From positions 1 through 53,104 of the forward strand of contig CAYLMA010000024.1 in NCBI GenBank assembly GCA_964384915.1: DNA of 53,104 nucleotides, given 5' to 3'. The notes under the pieces are model-generated. The model saw only the letters and a program-made list of their open reading frames with translations, searched no databases and was not told the origin of the DNA. The position numbers and the translations under genes were made by a program. Numbering within the stretch: position 1 is the first letter of the stretch; every line of letters begins with the position of its first letter. Positions 8,373 through 17,431 of the stretch are shown here, piece by piece. Source of the DNA: Sulfurimicrobium sp964384915 (GTDB taxonomy: Bacteria; Pseudomonadota; Gammaproteobacteria; Burkholderiales; Sulfuricellaceae).

Positions 8373-10291
8373 CAGATATGCACCCCTTCGGAGGGTGAAT
8401 TTCCCATTACCTTGCGCATAAACGCCTCAAACATCAGGATCGTCCACAGCGAGGCGCTGTAGTCCCGCAAGCCTGATTGATGCTGATCCACCATTTCGCG
8501 CAGGAAAGCCATGTCGAATATGCCGGTGGAGGCCAGCGTCTCGCCCAGAATGGCATCCCGCACCCTTTGCCTGAGCGGTCCGCGGAACCAGTTGGCGAGG
8601 GGCACGGAAAACCCCATCTTGGGCCGGTAAAGGATGTCGTCGGGAAGATAGGGTTCCAGCGCCTTCTTGAATATGTATTTGCCTTCTTTTCCGTGCAGCT
8701 TGTAGGAGGAGGGCAAGCCCGACATCCACTCCACCAGCTTGTGGTCCAGAATGGGGACCCGCACTTCCAGGGCGTGGGCCATGCTGGCCCGGTCCACCTT
8801 GGTGAGGATGTCTCCCGCCAGGTAGGTCTTGATGTCCAGGTATTGCACGCGGGAAAGCGGGTCATCGGTGGGGGCGCGGTCAGCGTGGCGGCGCATTACG
8901 TCGACCGCGCGGTGCCCCTGCAGCTTCAATTTGAAGTGGCTGCTGAATAGCTTGTCCCTCAGCTTGTCGCCCATGACGGATACGCTGTGAAAGTAGCCAT
9001 CGACGGGGTCGCGCGCAAGCGCTTCAAATGTGGATTTCGCTCGAAATACTTTTGGTGCCCAGTCTGCCTTGGGATAGACCGTGCCGAGCAGGCCGAACAA
9101 GGGTTTGCGTATGCCCAGCGGCAGCATGCCACGCATGCGCTCTTCGTACAGGTGGTAGCGATAGCGCCGGTAGCCGGCGAGGTTTTCGTCTCCTCCGTCT
9201 CCGGAGAGGGCCACCGTCACGCGTTTTTTCGCCAGCTCGCATACCCGGTAGGTGGGAATGGCAGAGCTGTCCGCAAATGGCTCATCGTAGAGCTCTGCCA
9301 GTTTGTCGATCAGATCGTAGTCGTCGGACTCGACCTGCTCCACGTAATGGCGGGTATGGTAGCGATCCGCCACCTTTTGCGCGAAGGCGGCCTCATTGAA
9401 GGCAGGGTCGCCAAAAGAAATGGAACAGGTATTGACGGGTTCGTCCATCAAACCCGCCATCATGGCGACGACGGCACTCGAATCCACGCCTCCGGAGAGA
9501 AATGCGCCCAGCGGCACTTCGGCGACCAGCCGGATGCGCACGGCTTCGCGCAAACGGACGATGAGCTCCTCCTGAGCTTCCTGCTCCGAGATGGGGCCGT
9601 GGGGGGTGAAAGGCGCATCCCAATATTCCCTGGGAAGTGGCATGGCCTGCCCACGTTTGAGCGTCAGGGTGTGGGCGGGAGGGAGTTTTTGGGCGCCGTT
9701 GAATATCGTGCGTGGTTCCGGTACGTAGCCATAGGCAAAATATTCTTCCACTGCGCAATCGTCTATCACGCGCGGAAAATTGGGGTAAGCCAGCAAGGGC
9801 TTGAGCTCTGAACCGAACACGAACGTGCCGTCGGGTAATGCGCCGTAATACAGTGGTTTTACCCCCAGGCGGTCGCGGGCGAGAAACAAGGTTTCCTTGT
9901 TGCGGTCCCAAAGGGCAAATGCAAACATGCCGCGAAAACGTTCCACGCAGGCTTCACCCCATTCCTCCCATGCATGGACGATGACCTCTGTGTCGCAGTG
10001 GGTGCGGAAGGTATGGCCAAGCTGCTGCAATTCCGGCATCAGGTCGACATAGTTGTAGATTTCGCCGTTGAAGACCACGACGACGCTGCCGTCTTCGTTG
10101 AACAAGGGCTGCTGCCCGCTTGACAGGTCGATGATGGAAAGGCGGCGGTGCCCCAAACCCACGCCGGGCTCGGTATGCAATCCGCCTTCATCCGGCCCGC
10201 GGTGGAACTGGGTCTGGTTCATGCGCCCCAGCACCTGCTGGTCGATTTCGCGCTTGTCTTTTAAATTAAAAATGCCGACGATGCCGCACAT
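8372..10291 (-). CDS. Asparagine-synthase-like amidotransferase, XrtA-associated
   Basis: A 639-residue two-domain enzyme of the asparagine synthase (glutamine-hydrolysing) family. The N-terminal Ntn glutaminase has the catalytic Cys2 (MCGIVGIF), with RGPDEGG and FNGEIYNY further on. The synthetase domain has the ATP pyrophosphatase loop SGGVDSS at residues 266-272, and ALSGDGGDENLAGYRRYR. Versions of this length and location occur in exosortase A loci and are thought to amidate a carboxyl group of a glycan or another envelope molecule rather than to make asparagine; that is family knowledge by association. It is followed with a 1-base overlap by a glycosyltransferase gene. Confidence 0.9.
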   Translation of the reverse strand: MCGIVGIFNLKDKREIDQQVLGRMNQTQFHRGPDEGGLHTEPGVGLGHRRLSIIDLSSGQQPLFNEDGSVVVVFNGEIYNYVDLMPELQQLGHTFRTHCDTEVIVHAWEEWGEACVERFRGMFAFALWDRNKETLFLARDRLGVKPLYYGALPDGTFVFGSELKPLLAYPNFPRVIDDCAVEEYFAYGYVPEPRTIFNGAQKLPPAHTLTLKRGQAMPLPREYWDAPFTPHGPISEQEAQEELIVRLREAVRIRLVAEVPLGAFLSGGVDSSAVVAMMAGLMDEPVNTCSISFGDPAFNEAAFAQKVADRYHTRHYVEQVESDDYDLIDKLAELYDEPFADSSAIPTYRVCELAKKRVTVALSGDGGDENLAGYRRYRYHLYEERMRGMLPLGIRKPLFGLLGTVYPKADWAPKVFRAKSTFEALARDPVDGYFHSVSVMGDKLRDKLFSSHFKLKLQGHRAVDVMRRHADRAPTDDPLSRVQYLDIKTYLAGDILTKVDRASMAHALEVRVPILDHKLVEWMSGLPSSYKLHGKEGKYIFKKALEPYLPDDILYRPKMGFSVPLANWFRGPLRQRVRDAILGETLASTGIFDMAFLREMVDQHQSGLRDYSASLWTILMFEAFMRKVMGNSPSEGVHI

Positions 10292-10303
10292 GACGTAAGC
10301 CTG

Positions 10304-11485
10304 TTATTTGTATTTAATATGGGGAACTGAATTTTCAGTGGTAGCGCGAGGGAGCACGTTCTCATACACAGAGAGGTAACCCTGTGCCATTGCCTGCATG
10401 CTGAATTGGGATTCAATCCTTGTCCTGCTTGCTTTTCCTTGCGCTTCGACCACGCTTTCATTTCGAAAATAATGCAGCAAAGTTTGTGCCAGTGCTTCGG
10501 GATCTGAAACGGGTACCAAAGTGCCATTATGGGCATCTTCCACCAGTTCCGGATTTCCGCCAACCCGTGTGGCAACCACCGGCAATCCGCAGGACATCGC
10601 TTCCAGAATGGTGTTGGAAATGCCTTCACCCAACGAAGGCAGTACGAACAAATCCATGTTGCGCATGAGTTCCGCCACATCCGTTCGTTCACCGGGAAGC
10701 CATGCGAGTCGCTCGGCGTTGGCCTCCCTGAGCAGCTTCAGGCAAGCTTCGCGCGCGACGCCTTCGCCAATAATCACCAGCCGTGCCCGCTGGCGGGCAG
10801 AAGGTTCAATTTCCAGCAATCTGATAAAAGCGCGCGCCAGATTGGGATAATCCTTCACCTCCGCCATTCTTCCTACGCTACCTATCACAAAACTGGTTTC
10901 CGTTGCGAATCCAGCCGGGCCGATATGACGCGCACCCTCTCTCGGGTGAAAACGGGTGCTGTCGACACCGTTGTATATCTGGCTCACTCGTTGCGCCGGG
11001 ACGCCGATAGTGTGTATCAGCCATTGCTCCAGATCACGGCTTACGGCGATATAGCGCCGCACCAAAGGGCGCACCAATTTACGCAGGAAATTGTATTTGC
11101 GATTTTTGCCATGCAGATCGAATACATCGCGGCCATGTTCTCCATGGATTCTGGCGCGAATGCCGGCGGCCGCGGCGACAAGCTGGCCCTCGATTGCGGA
11201 CAGGTTGCGGGTATGCACGATGTCCGGTGAAAGCGCCCGCAACAAGCGCCATAATCGAAAATACCACGACACATCCCGTCCGGCAGGTTTTGCCAAGGCA
11301 TAGAAATCCACATCGTTTCGCTGGATGCGCGCCCTGAAATCAGTATAGTCATCCAGGCAGATCACCACATGGCGGAAATGTTCTTTCGGCATATGGTTGA
11401 TCAGATTGACCATGCCATTTTCCATGCCGCCGACCCTGAAATGGTGAACGATATGGGCGATCAGTGGGGTTTCATTTTTTTTCAT
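10304..11485 (-). CDS. Sugar transferase, PEP-CTERM/EpsH1 system-associated (GT4)
   Basis: A 393-residue family 4 glycosyltransferase. The start, LIAHIVHHFRVGGMENGMVN, fits the TIGR03088-type sugar transferase of exosortase loci. Other marks are IVHTRNLSAIEGQ, RIHGEHGRDVFD, QIYNGVDSTRFHP, IGSVGRMAEVKDYPNLARAF and FVLPSLGEGISNTILEAMSC with the EX7E catalytic site. It lies 32 bases after the exosortase gene and 12 bases before the amidotransferase gene. Cytoplasmic action on an undecaprenyl-linked glycan is expected from the family; specificity cannot be read. Confidence 0.87.
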   Translation of the reverse strand: MKKNETPLIAHIVHHFRVGGMENGMVNLINHMPKEHFRHVVICLDDYTDFRARIQRNDVDFYALAKPAGRDVSWYFRLWRLLRALSPDIVHTRNLSAIEGQLVAAAAGIRARIHGEHGRDVFDLHGKNRKYNFLRKLVRPLVRRYIAVSRDLEQWLIHTIGVPAQRVSQIYNGVDSTRFHPREGARHIGPAGFATETSFVIGSVGRMAEVKDYPNLARAFIRLLEIEPSARQRARLVIIGEGVAREACLKLLREANAERLAWLPGERTDVAELMRNMDLFVLPSLGEGISNTILEAMSCGLPVVATRVGGNPELVEDAHNGTLVPVSDPEALAQTLLHYFRNESVVEAQGKASRTRIESQFSMQAMAQGYLSVYENVLPRATTENSVPHIKYK

Positions 11486-11517
11486 TATGGTGCTTGATGT
11501 TATGGACCCTTTGCAGC

Positions 11518-13098
11518 TTATTGCCGTGATACCTGGACTATGCTTTCCTGGATGGCCGGAAGCATGTCCTGTATAAATGCCTGCATCGCCAACGTTGCCG
11601 GTTCAGGGGTGTCTTCGTAGGGCGAATTGATGATGATCGCCGCGCCATCATCTGGTTGCCCGAGCATCCGGGCCTTGGCCAGAAGCAGTTTCGCCAGGTA
11701 GGGGTTGACGGTATAAGTGCCCGTCAGGCTGTTCCAGCTCCACACAAGCAAGCGCTTGTTGGCTGAACGCAGCATGGTCTGCTGGATGGCTTCGCTCCTG
11801 CCGTGCAGAGAAATATCGCGAGGCGCTTCGCCCACGTTGCTCCATACCGGATGTTTTTGGGGAACCATGTAGTTTTGCGAAGTGACCAGTTCGGCGCCCT
11901 GGCGTTGAGTCCGGTAGTAGCCTACAAATACGCTGACAGTCAGGCCATCCTTCCGGTAAGTTTGCATGGTGTGCGCATCGGGCCCGATGTAGTGGGGTTG
12001 CCAGTCTGAAAGCTGCGTATTTTGCTTGACCCAGCCGTTCATTGAATCTGGCAATTCGATCGCCAGCTCCTTGGTCTTGACCGGGCGGCCGTCCAGATAC
12101 GTGGCGTAGGCAGGCCACAAAGCGGCAACGGCGATGATCGCAATGCCAGCCATGGCAAACGCACGGCCCGGAGCCCGCGAGCCAGCGGCCTCCTCAGTTG
12201 ATCTGATATCGCTGGTTTGGCGGTCTTCCTGATCCTCCCGCCAGAAAGCGCCAATCCAGAAAAGCAGCAGCATGACGATGCCAAAAAACACCCAGCCATA
12301 AATGTAATGGTCCACACCCAATGCAAGTTTCATGTCGCTCAAATGGGCGATCATCACGATCATGTAGGCACGCAGCCCGTTTGCGATCACTGGGACAATT
12401 AAGGACAGGGCGGCAAAAATCAACCTGCGTTTTGTGCTGCGGTAGGTCAAATAGGCATAAAGGCTGCCCAGGGTGAACGAGGCGATGAGGTAGCGAAGTC
12501 CGCTGCAGCCTTCAACAACTGACCACTGCCCGCTGGGTATCGTGAAGAAGGTTCCTTCGCGAAAAACCGGAATGCCGGTTAATTGCAGGGCAGTCACGAC
12601 AAAGTCGGCAGTGAAATTCATCATGGGCGGAATCAGAAACTCACCTGCCGGAACCGCAAAAAACAGGAACCCGAGGGGAAACGCGATTGCGCGTGCTACC
12701 TGTGCGCCGAGGAGTGTCCAGACTGCCACTGGGATCATGGCAACCAGGCAATACTGGGCGATGACCAGAACGCTTCCGGCATCAGAAAAAAGCCAGCCGA
12801 AGCCCAGTCCCGCCATAACCAGCAAGCCACGGAAATCCGGGCGGGGCGTAATTTTGGCGAGCGTTCTGCGTTGCGTCCAAATGAGATAGAGGCTGATGGG
12901 GAATATCAGAAAGCCGTGTGCGAATGTCTCGGATCGCTCCCAGATGGCAACCGTGGACAGCACGGTTTGCTGGTATATGCCCAGCATGAGCGCAATGCTG
13001 GCAAACATCAGGATCGCTGCCATGCGCCATGACGATTCAGGCTTGGCGATGCCGTCAGGGGAGGAGGGCGTTGTCGCTTGGGAATTTGTTTCCTTCAT
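11518..13098 (-). CDS. xrtA: Exosortase A with fused EpsI domain
   Basis: A 526-residue protein. Residues about 25-285 are the multi-spanning exosortase (EpsH) domain with the presumed catalytic Cys198 in VVEGCSGLRYL, Arg243 in NGLRAYMIVMIAHLSD and His264 in GVDHYIYGWVFF. This is a Cys/Arg/His set like that of sortases but on a membrane scaffold. Residues about 310-526 are the periplasmic EpsI domain (VFVGYYRTQRQGAELVTSQN). XrtA is understood to cleave PEP-CTERM tails of exported proteins and attach them to the cell-surface polysaccharide system. No PEP-CTERM substrate lies in this window. The start codon overlaps the stop of the upstream glycosyltransferase by 4 bases. Confidence 0.95.
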   Translation of the reverse strand: MKETNSQATTPSSPDGIAKPESSWRMAAILMFASIALMLGIYQQTVLSTVAIWERSETFAHGFLIFPISLYLIWTQRRTLAKITPRPDFRGLLVMAGLGFGWLFSDAGSVLVIAQYCLVAMIPVAVWTLLGAQVARAIAFPLGFLFFAVPAGEFLIPPMMNFTADFVVTALQLTGIPVFREGTFFTIPSGQWSVVEGCSGLRYLIASFTLGSLYAYLTYRSTKRRLIFAALSLIVPVIANGLRAYMIVMIAHLSDMKLALGVDHYIYGWVFFGIVMLLLFWIGAFWREDQEDRQTSDIRSTEEAAGSRAPGRAFAMAGIAIIAVAALWPAYATYLDGRPVKTKELAIELPDSMNGWVKQNTQLSDWQPHYIGPDAHTMQTYRKDGLTVSVFVGYYRTQRQGAELVTSQNYMVPQKHPVWSNVGEAPRDISLHGRSEAIQQTMLRSANKRLLVWSWNSLTGTYTVNPYLAKLLLAKARMLGQPDDGAAIIINSPYEDTPEPATLAMQAFIQDMLPAIQESIVQVSRQ

Positions 13099-14345
13099 GC
13101 TTGTTTTTCCCCGAGAGTGGTCGTGCGATTTATTCCCTGCGAGCCCCCGGTTTCTGGTGTTTCCGCGAGCAATGCGTCCACCTGCGCCAAGCAGCTATCC
13201 CAGTCATAATCAGCCAGAATTCGAGCACGCGCAGCTTTGCCGCACGTTTTTTCCATCAGCAGCGTCAATATCTTCTGCCAAAATTCCTGGGCGCTGGCGG
13301 CAACATGCAACTCATTGCCTTGAATAGCCTGGATTCCTTCTGCCGCCTGTGGAGATGCTAACACGGGTTTTGCCATGGCCATCGCTTCCAGCACCTTGTT
13401 CTGCAATCCCCTTGCAATGCGCAATGGCGCAACTGCGAGCCGGGCGTGAGCCAGGTATGGCCTGATATCCGCTACTGTGCCGGTTACCGTGATTCCGGGC
13501 AATCGTGCCAATTCACGAACAAGCGCGGTCGGGCGTGAGCCCACGATGTAAAACCGGGTTTGGGGGAGTGCTGCATATACTGCAGGAAAAATCTCCTCGG
13601 CAAACCAGCGTACAGCATCCACATTCGGCCAGTAATCCATGGCTCCGGTGAATACCAAGGCTTGTTCGCCGTCCAGGTAAGGGTTGGGATATTCGCGTTC
13701 GGGAGAAAAATATTCGGTGTCTACGCCATTGCTGAAATAGCCTGTTTTATCCGCGCATTCCGGGGCAAGTTGCTTGAACAGCTCAGCCTCCTCCCGGGAA
13801 ACGAACATCGAAGCGTCGAATTCCTTTGCTACTTCACGCTCATAGCGCAGCAGCAGTTTTCCTTCACGCCGATAGAGCCACGACAGCGGCCAGCGTTTGC
13901 TTTTTGCATATTGTGTCCATTTGTCGGAGTCGATGTCGACAAAGTCGATCACGCGTTTCATGCCCTGGGCCTGTTTTACATACTGTGCCATGGCCGATGA
14001 GAAAACCAGGATGCGTTTGATTGGCTTGTTGGCAAGCAGATCGTTTACCCAATGTTGCATCCCGGCATTATGGTAATAAGGCAGTGTCAGTGCCTGGCCG
14101 GTTAAGAGGCCTGTCAGGCTGCGCAAACGCGCCGTGGATGGGGTGAGCCTGGCGAAATGGCTTTCGCCGCAAAATGACTTGGCGGTTTCCACGTGTTGCC
14201 AGTCAGCCTCGTCATCTACAAAAGTGCCCAGATGTACCCGGTAATGCTGGCTCAAATGCCTGAGCAAATGGAATGAACGGATTTTGTCGCCCTTGTTGGG
14301 CGGATAGGGCACGCGGTGGGTAAGATACAACAGTTCTTCAGTCAT
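13095..14345 (-). CDS. Glycosyltransferase, PEP-CTERM/XrtA system (TIGR03087-like)
   Basis: A 416-residue GT-B protein. It begins LLYLTHRVPYPPNKGDKIRS, the recognisable start of the TIGR03087 sugar transferase found beside exosortase A. The nucleotide-sugar half contains LVFTGAMDYWPNVDAVRWF, FYIVGSRPTALVRELA, HARLAVAPLRIARGLQNKVL and EAMAMAKPVLASP. Its ATG lies just beyond the FemAB-like gene (4 bases between), and its 3' end overlaps xrtA by 4 bases. Expected to be a cytoplasmic enzyme in repeat-unit assembly. Confidence 0.9.
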   Translation of the reverse strand: MTEELLYLTHRVPYPPNKGDKIRSFHLLRHLSQHYRVHLGTFVDDEADWQHVETAKSFCGESHFARLTPSTARLRSLTGLLTGQALTLPYYHNAGMQHWVNDLLANKPIKRILVFSSAMAQYVKQAQGMKRVIDFVDIDSDKWTQYAKSKRWPLSWLYRREGKLLLRYEREVAKEFDASMFVSREEAELFKQLAPECADKTGYFSNGVDTEYFSPEREYPNPYLDGEQALVFTGAMDYWPNVDAVRWFAEEIFPAVYAALPQTRFYIVGSRPTALVRELARLPGITVTGTVADIRPYLAHARLAVAPLRIARGLQNKVLEAMAMAKPVLASPQAAEGIQAIQGNELHVAASAQEFWQKILTLLMEKTCGKAARARILADYDWDSCLAQVDALLAETPETGGSQGINRTTTLGEKQA

Positions 14346-14349
14346 TGTT

Positions 14350-15399
14350 TTACCCCAGGTTCTTCACGATGTGTGGGCCGATGAGGTTGGCCAGTGGCAA
14401 AGGCAGTTTTTGCCAGGCCTTGATAAAGAGCTGATATTTAGGGTTGAGCGGGTTGTGATCCGGCACCGCTTTGGCCTGGTGCAACTGGTATTCGTAGCAT
14501 AGCGTCTGCGGCTCGAAGCCCCAGTTCCTCTTGAAGTCGAACGGCCCGGTGCCGCGCTTGCTGCGACCATAGTCGAAAACCTTGATGCCGCGCTCGCAGG
14601 CGCGCCGCATCAGTTCCCAATACTTGAAATCGTTGGCCGCAAAATCGCGTGCTTCCAGCGTATCGCCGGCGTAATAGGGCAACACCTCGTCACGGAAATA
14701 AAAGCTCAGCACGCTGCTCAAAACCTGCCCGTCCTTGACCACGGACAGCACTTCGCAGTCGCTGCCGAATACTTCCTTAAGCAGCTCGAAATAGCGCTTG
14801 GGCAGCGCGGGTGTGCCATGGCGGTGGACATTGTCGGCGAAAACGGAAAAAAAACGCTCCACGCCATCGTCGATCTCGCTTACCAGCCCAGCCTTGATTC
14901 CCTTTCTAACCATCGCGCGTTGCTTGCGCGGGATGGAGAGCATGTTTTGTTCCACATCCGGGTCCAACTCCTTGCGAAAAGTCACATACAGATCCTTGCC
15001 CGGCCAATCAGGATGCATGGGCTTTATGTTCCGGTATTCCAGGTGGCCGACTCTTCGTTGTCTTGCCAGCGCCTGCGCGGCTTGGTCCAGCGCTTCTCCG
15101 GCGGCTTCCGACTTCGCGGCTATGCCGCCATAGACGCAAAACGGCAGGGAAATCAAGGAATGCCCGAAAAGCCGGCTATTGATCTCGGCGAGGGGAAGGA
15201 TGCCTTGAATCTGTCCATCCGATTCGGCATAGAGGAACCAGGTCTTGTGTCCGAAAGCATGCTCGATCACTTTCTTCCACCCCGCACGGTGGAAGAAAGT
15301 GGCTTTCGGGCAGTTATGGACGAACTCGTCCCATCTTGCCGCATCCGCGGGCTGCATCTGATGGATGGTCGGAGTGGGGTCGGCAAGCGGCTGAATCAT
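14350..15399 (-). CDS. FemAB-related protein, PEP-CTERM system-associated
   Basis: A 349-residue member of the GNAT-fold FemAB-like family (TIGR03019-like). FemAB enzymes transfer amino acids from aminoacyl-tRNA, and relatives in exosortase loci are thought to acylate or aminoacylate an envelope glycan; the donor is not known. Evidence is the TFFHRAGWKKVIEHAFGHKT segment near residue 35, the DVEQNMLSIPRKQRAMVRKG segment, and the C-terminal KVFDYGRSKRGTGPFDFKRN with FEPQTLCYEY. The open frame extends to 15639, but that part overlaps the deacetylase gene and looks random. The ATG at 15399 follows the deacetylase stop by 5 bases and is preferred. Confidence 0.87.
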   Translation of the reverse strand: MIQPLADPTPTIHQMQPADAARWDEFVHNCPKATFFHRAGWKKVIEHAFGHKTWFLYAESDGQIQGILPLAEINSRLFGHSLISLPFCVYGGIAAKSEAAGEALDQAAQALARQRRVGHLEYRNIKPMHPDWPGKDLYVTFRKELDPDVEQNMLSIPRKQRAMVRKGIKAGLVSEIDDGVERFFSVFADNVHRHGTPALPKRYFELLKEVFGSDCEVLSVVKDGQVLSSVLSFYFRDEVLPYYAGDTLEARDFAANDFKYWELMRRACERGIKVFDYGRSKRGTGPFDFKRNWGFEPQTLCYEYQLHQAKAVPDHNPLNPKYQLFIKAWQKLPLPLANLIGPHIVKNLG

Positions 15400-15404
15400 G
15401 CGCT

Positions 15405-16268
15405 TTACTCCAGGAAAATCCGGTCCATGCGGTCCCAGTTGAAATCGCGGGCCAGGGCCTTGATCCGGCCTTCCATGCGATGCAGATTCAAATAGTGGCG
15501 AAAACGTGTTTTCATGCCTATGCCGTCCTGGCGCGGCTGCCCGGGGTCCAGTTCCCAAGGGTGGAAATAGAATATCCCTGATTGCATATCGTGGTTGTTG
15601 ACTCTTTGCAGAAACCAGCGCGAGACCGGGTAGGGCCAAAAGCGGAAATAGCCGCCGCCGCCGGCAGGCAGATTTTTCTGGAAGATTCGTACGGTGGTGA
15701 TGGGCAATTCCAGCAGCCCATCCTTGCCATTGGGGTAAAAGGCGAAGCGGGGTGCGTCTGGCATCCCATAATGGTCATGCCGGATGGGGTAAATGCTTGA
15801 ACTGTAACGGTAGTCTGCTTGAAGCAGCAGATCCAGTGCCCAGAGGTTTTTGCTGCCTATGGAAAAACTCGGTGCACGGTAGCCCAGCACTTTCTGGCCA
15901 CCGATGTCCTCAAGCAGTGCCTTGCTGCGGGTGATGTCATCAAGAAACTCTTCGGCTTTCTGGTCGGAAGCCCTGAGATGGGCATAACCGTGGCTGGCAA
16001 GCTCGTGGCCGTTTTCGACAATCCGGCGCACCATGGCGGGATAGCGCTCCGCAATCCAGCCCAGGGTGAAAAAGGTTGCATGGACGCCACTCTCATCCAG
16101 CAGCTTGAGGATGCGCTCAATGTTTCCTTCCACCCGGCTCGTGAGGGACGGCCAGCTATCTCTTGGAATATGGGGAGCGAAAGCCGAAACCTGGAAATAA
16201 TCCTCCACGTCGATGGTCATCGCATTGCGTATCGGCGCTGGGGATATCTTTCCGGCGGAGGTCTGCAT
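15405..16268 (-). CDS. Polysaccharide deacetylase, XrtA system-associated
   Basis: A 287-residue NodB-homology (carbohydrate esterase 4) enzyme. The metal and catalytic motifs are visible: NAMTIDVEDYFQ (motif 1), HATFFTLGWIAERYP, NGHELASHGYAHLRAS (motif 2 with the two metal-binding His residues) and GYRAPSFSI (motif 3). The C-terminal part (YPVSRWFLQRVN, FYFHPWELDPGQPR) matches the DUF3473-type extension of exosortase-linked deacetylases. It removes N-acetyl groups, presumably from GlcNAc or ManNAc residues of the polysaccharide. There is no clear signal peptide. It starts 2 bases after the UDP-GlcNAc 2-epimerase gene and belongs to the same operon. Confidence 0.9.
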   Translation of the reverse strand: MQTSAGKISPAPIRNAMTIDVEDYFQVSAFAPHIPRDSWPSLTSRVEGNIERILKLLDESGVHATFFTLGWIAERYPAMVRRIVENGHELASHGYAHLRASDQKAEEFLDDITRSKALLEDIGGQKVLGYRAPSFSIGSKNLWALDLLLQADYRYSSSIYPIRHDHYGMPDAPRFAFYPNGKDGLLELPITTVRIFQKNLPAGGGGYFRFWPYPVSRWFLQRVNNHDMQSGIFYFHPWELDPGQPRQDGIGMKTRFRHYLNLHRMEGRIKALARDFNWDRMDRIFLE

Positions 16269-16270
16269 GA

Positions 16271-17431
16271 TCAGCTCCGCAAGCCATTATCCAGCCATGA
16301 GTGGATCGCCGCGGCAATGCGCATCGAGGCCTGTCCATCCCAGAATTCGGGGATTCTGCCGGCCTTGCCGCCGCTCTGCATGATCTCGTCGAATGCCGCC
16401 AGGATCTTGACCGGGTCCTGGCCGGCAATGGTATTGGTTCCTTCGTCTACCGTGATCGGCCGTTCGGTATTGTTCCTGAGCGTGATGCAGGGTACGCCAA
16501 GCGCGGTGGTTTCTTCCTGGATGCCGCCCGAATCGGTCAGTACGACACGCGCATCCTTCATGAGGCCTAGCATCTCCAGGTAACCCATGGGAGGTAGTTG
16601 GATCAGTTCAGGCGCATTCAGCATTTCGCCCAGGCCGAATTTTTCGATCATGGCGCGGGTGCGTGGATGCATAGGGAAAATGACGGGCAGTCTTGGACTT
16701 ATTTTGCGGATGGTATCAAGCAAAACGCGCAAGGTATCGGGATTGTCGACGTTGGAAGGCCGGTGCATGGTGAGGACGGCGTATCCTTCATGCCCAGCCG
16801 GGAATGCTTCCCTGCCGGAGTCTTGCAGGGTTTTAGCAACTGGGACAGCCCTTTCCAAATTGCGGCGCAAGGTGTCGATCATGACATTGCCGACGAACCG
16901 GATGCGGGATTCGTCAATCCCCTCGCGCAACAGATTTTCGCGACCACTACGCTCGGTCGTGAAAAGGAGGTCGGATATCTGGTCGGTCAAAATCCGGTTG
17001 ATTTCCTCGGGCATGGCGCGGTCGAAGCTGCGCAGGCCGGCTTCGACATGAATCACGGGAATCCCTTTTTTCGTCGCCACAAGCGCGCAGGCGAGGGTGG
17101 AGTTCACATCGCCAACCACGAGCACGGCAGAAGGCTGTTTTTCGTCCAGCGCCGGCTCGAAACGGCGCATGACCTCGGCCGTTTGCGTTGCGTGGCTTCC
17201 GGAGCCCACCTCAAGATTGATGTCGGGCTGCGGGATGCCGAGGGCTTCGAAATACTGGTGGTTCATGGCGACGTCGTAATGCTGCCCAGTGTGAACCAGG
17301 CTTACTGCCAACTTCGGTCCGAGGTCAGCCAAGGCCGCCATGATGGGCGCCATTTTCATGAAATTCGGGCGCGCGCCAACGACACAGAGGATGCTTCGTG
17401 TGGCTTGGGAGACTGGCGTAGGCGTATGCAT
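16271..17431 (-). CDS. wecB: UDP-N-acetylglucosamine 2-epimerase (non-hydrolysing)
   Basis: A 386-residue enzyme of the WecB/MnaA family that interconverts UDP-GlcNAc and UDP-ManNAc in the cytoplasm. The start ILCVVGARPNFMKMAPIMAA, the LVHTGQHYDVAMNHQYFEAL segment, VIHVEAGLRSFDRAMPEEIN, VLTMHRPSNVDNP and LTDSGGIQEETTALGVPC are all canonical, and the length is normal. It indicates that the repeat unit contains ManNAc or a derivative. Its ATG overlaps the stop of the ATPase gene by one base. Confidence 0.93.
   Translation of the reverse strand: MHTPTPVSQATRSILCVVGARPNFMKMAPIMAALADLGPKLAVSLVHTGQHYDVAMNHQYFEALGIPQPDINLEVGSGSHATQTAEVMRRFEPALDEKQPSAVLVVGDVNSTLACALVATKKGIPVIHVEAGLRSFDRAMPEEINRILTDQISDLLFTTERSGRENLLREGIDESRIRFVGNVMIDTLRRNLERAVPVAKTLQDSGREAFPAGHEGYAVLTMHRPSNVDNPDTLRVLLDTIRKISPRLPVIFPMHPRTRAMIEKFGLGEMLNAPELIQLPPMGYLEMLGLMKDARVVLTDSGGIQEETTALGVPCITLRNNTERPITVDEGTNTIAGQDPVKILAAFDEIMQSGGKAGRIPEFWDGQASMRIAAAIHSWLDNGLRS

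Noticed and set aside
15400..15639. N-terminal extension of the FemAB-like protein
   Set aside because: It runs through the deacetylase gene in another frame; the ATG at 15399, 5 bases after the deacetylase stop, gives the expected length.
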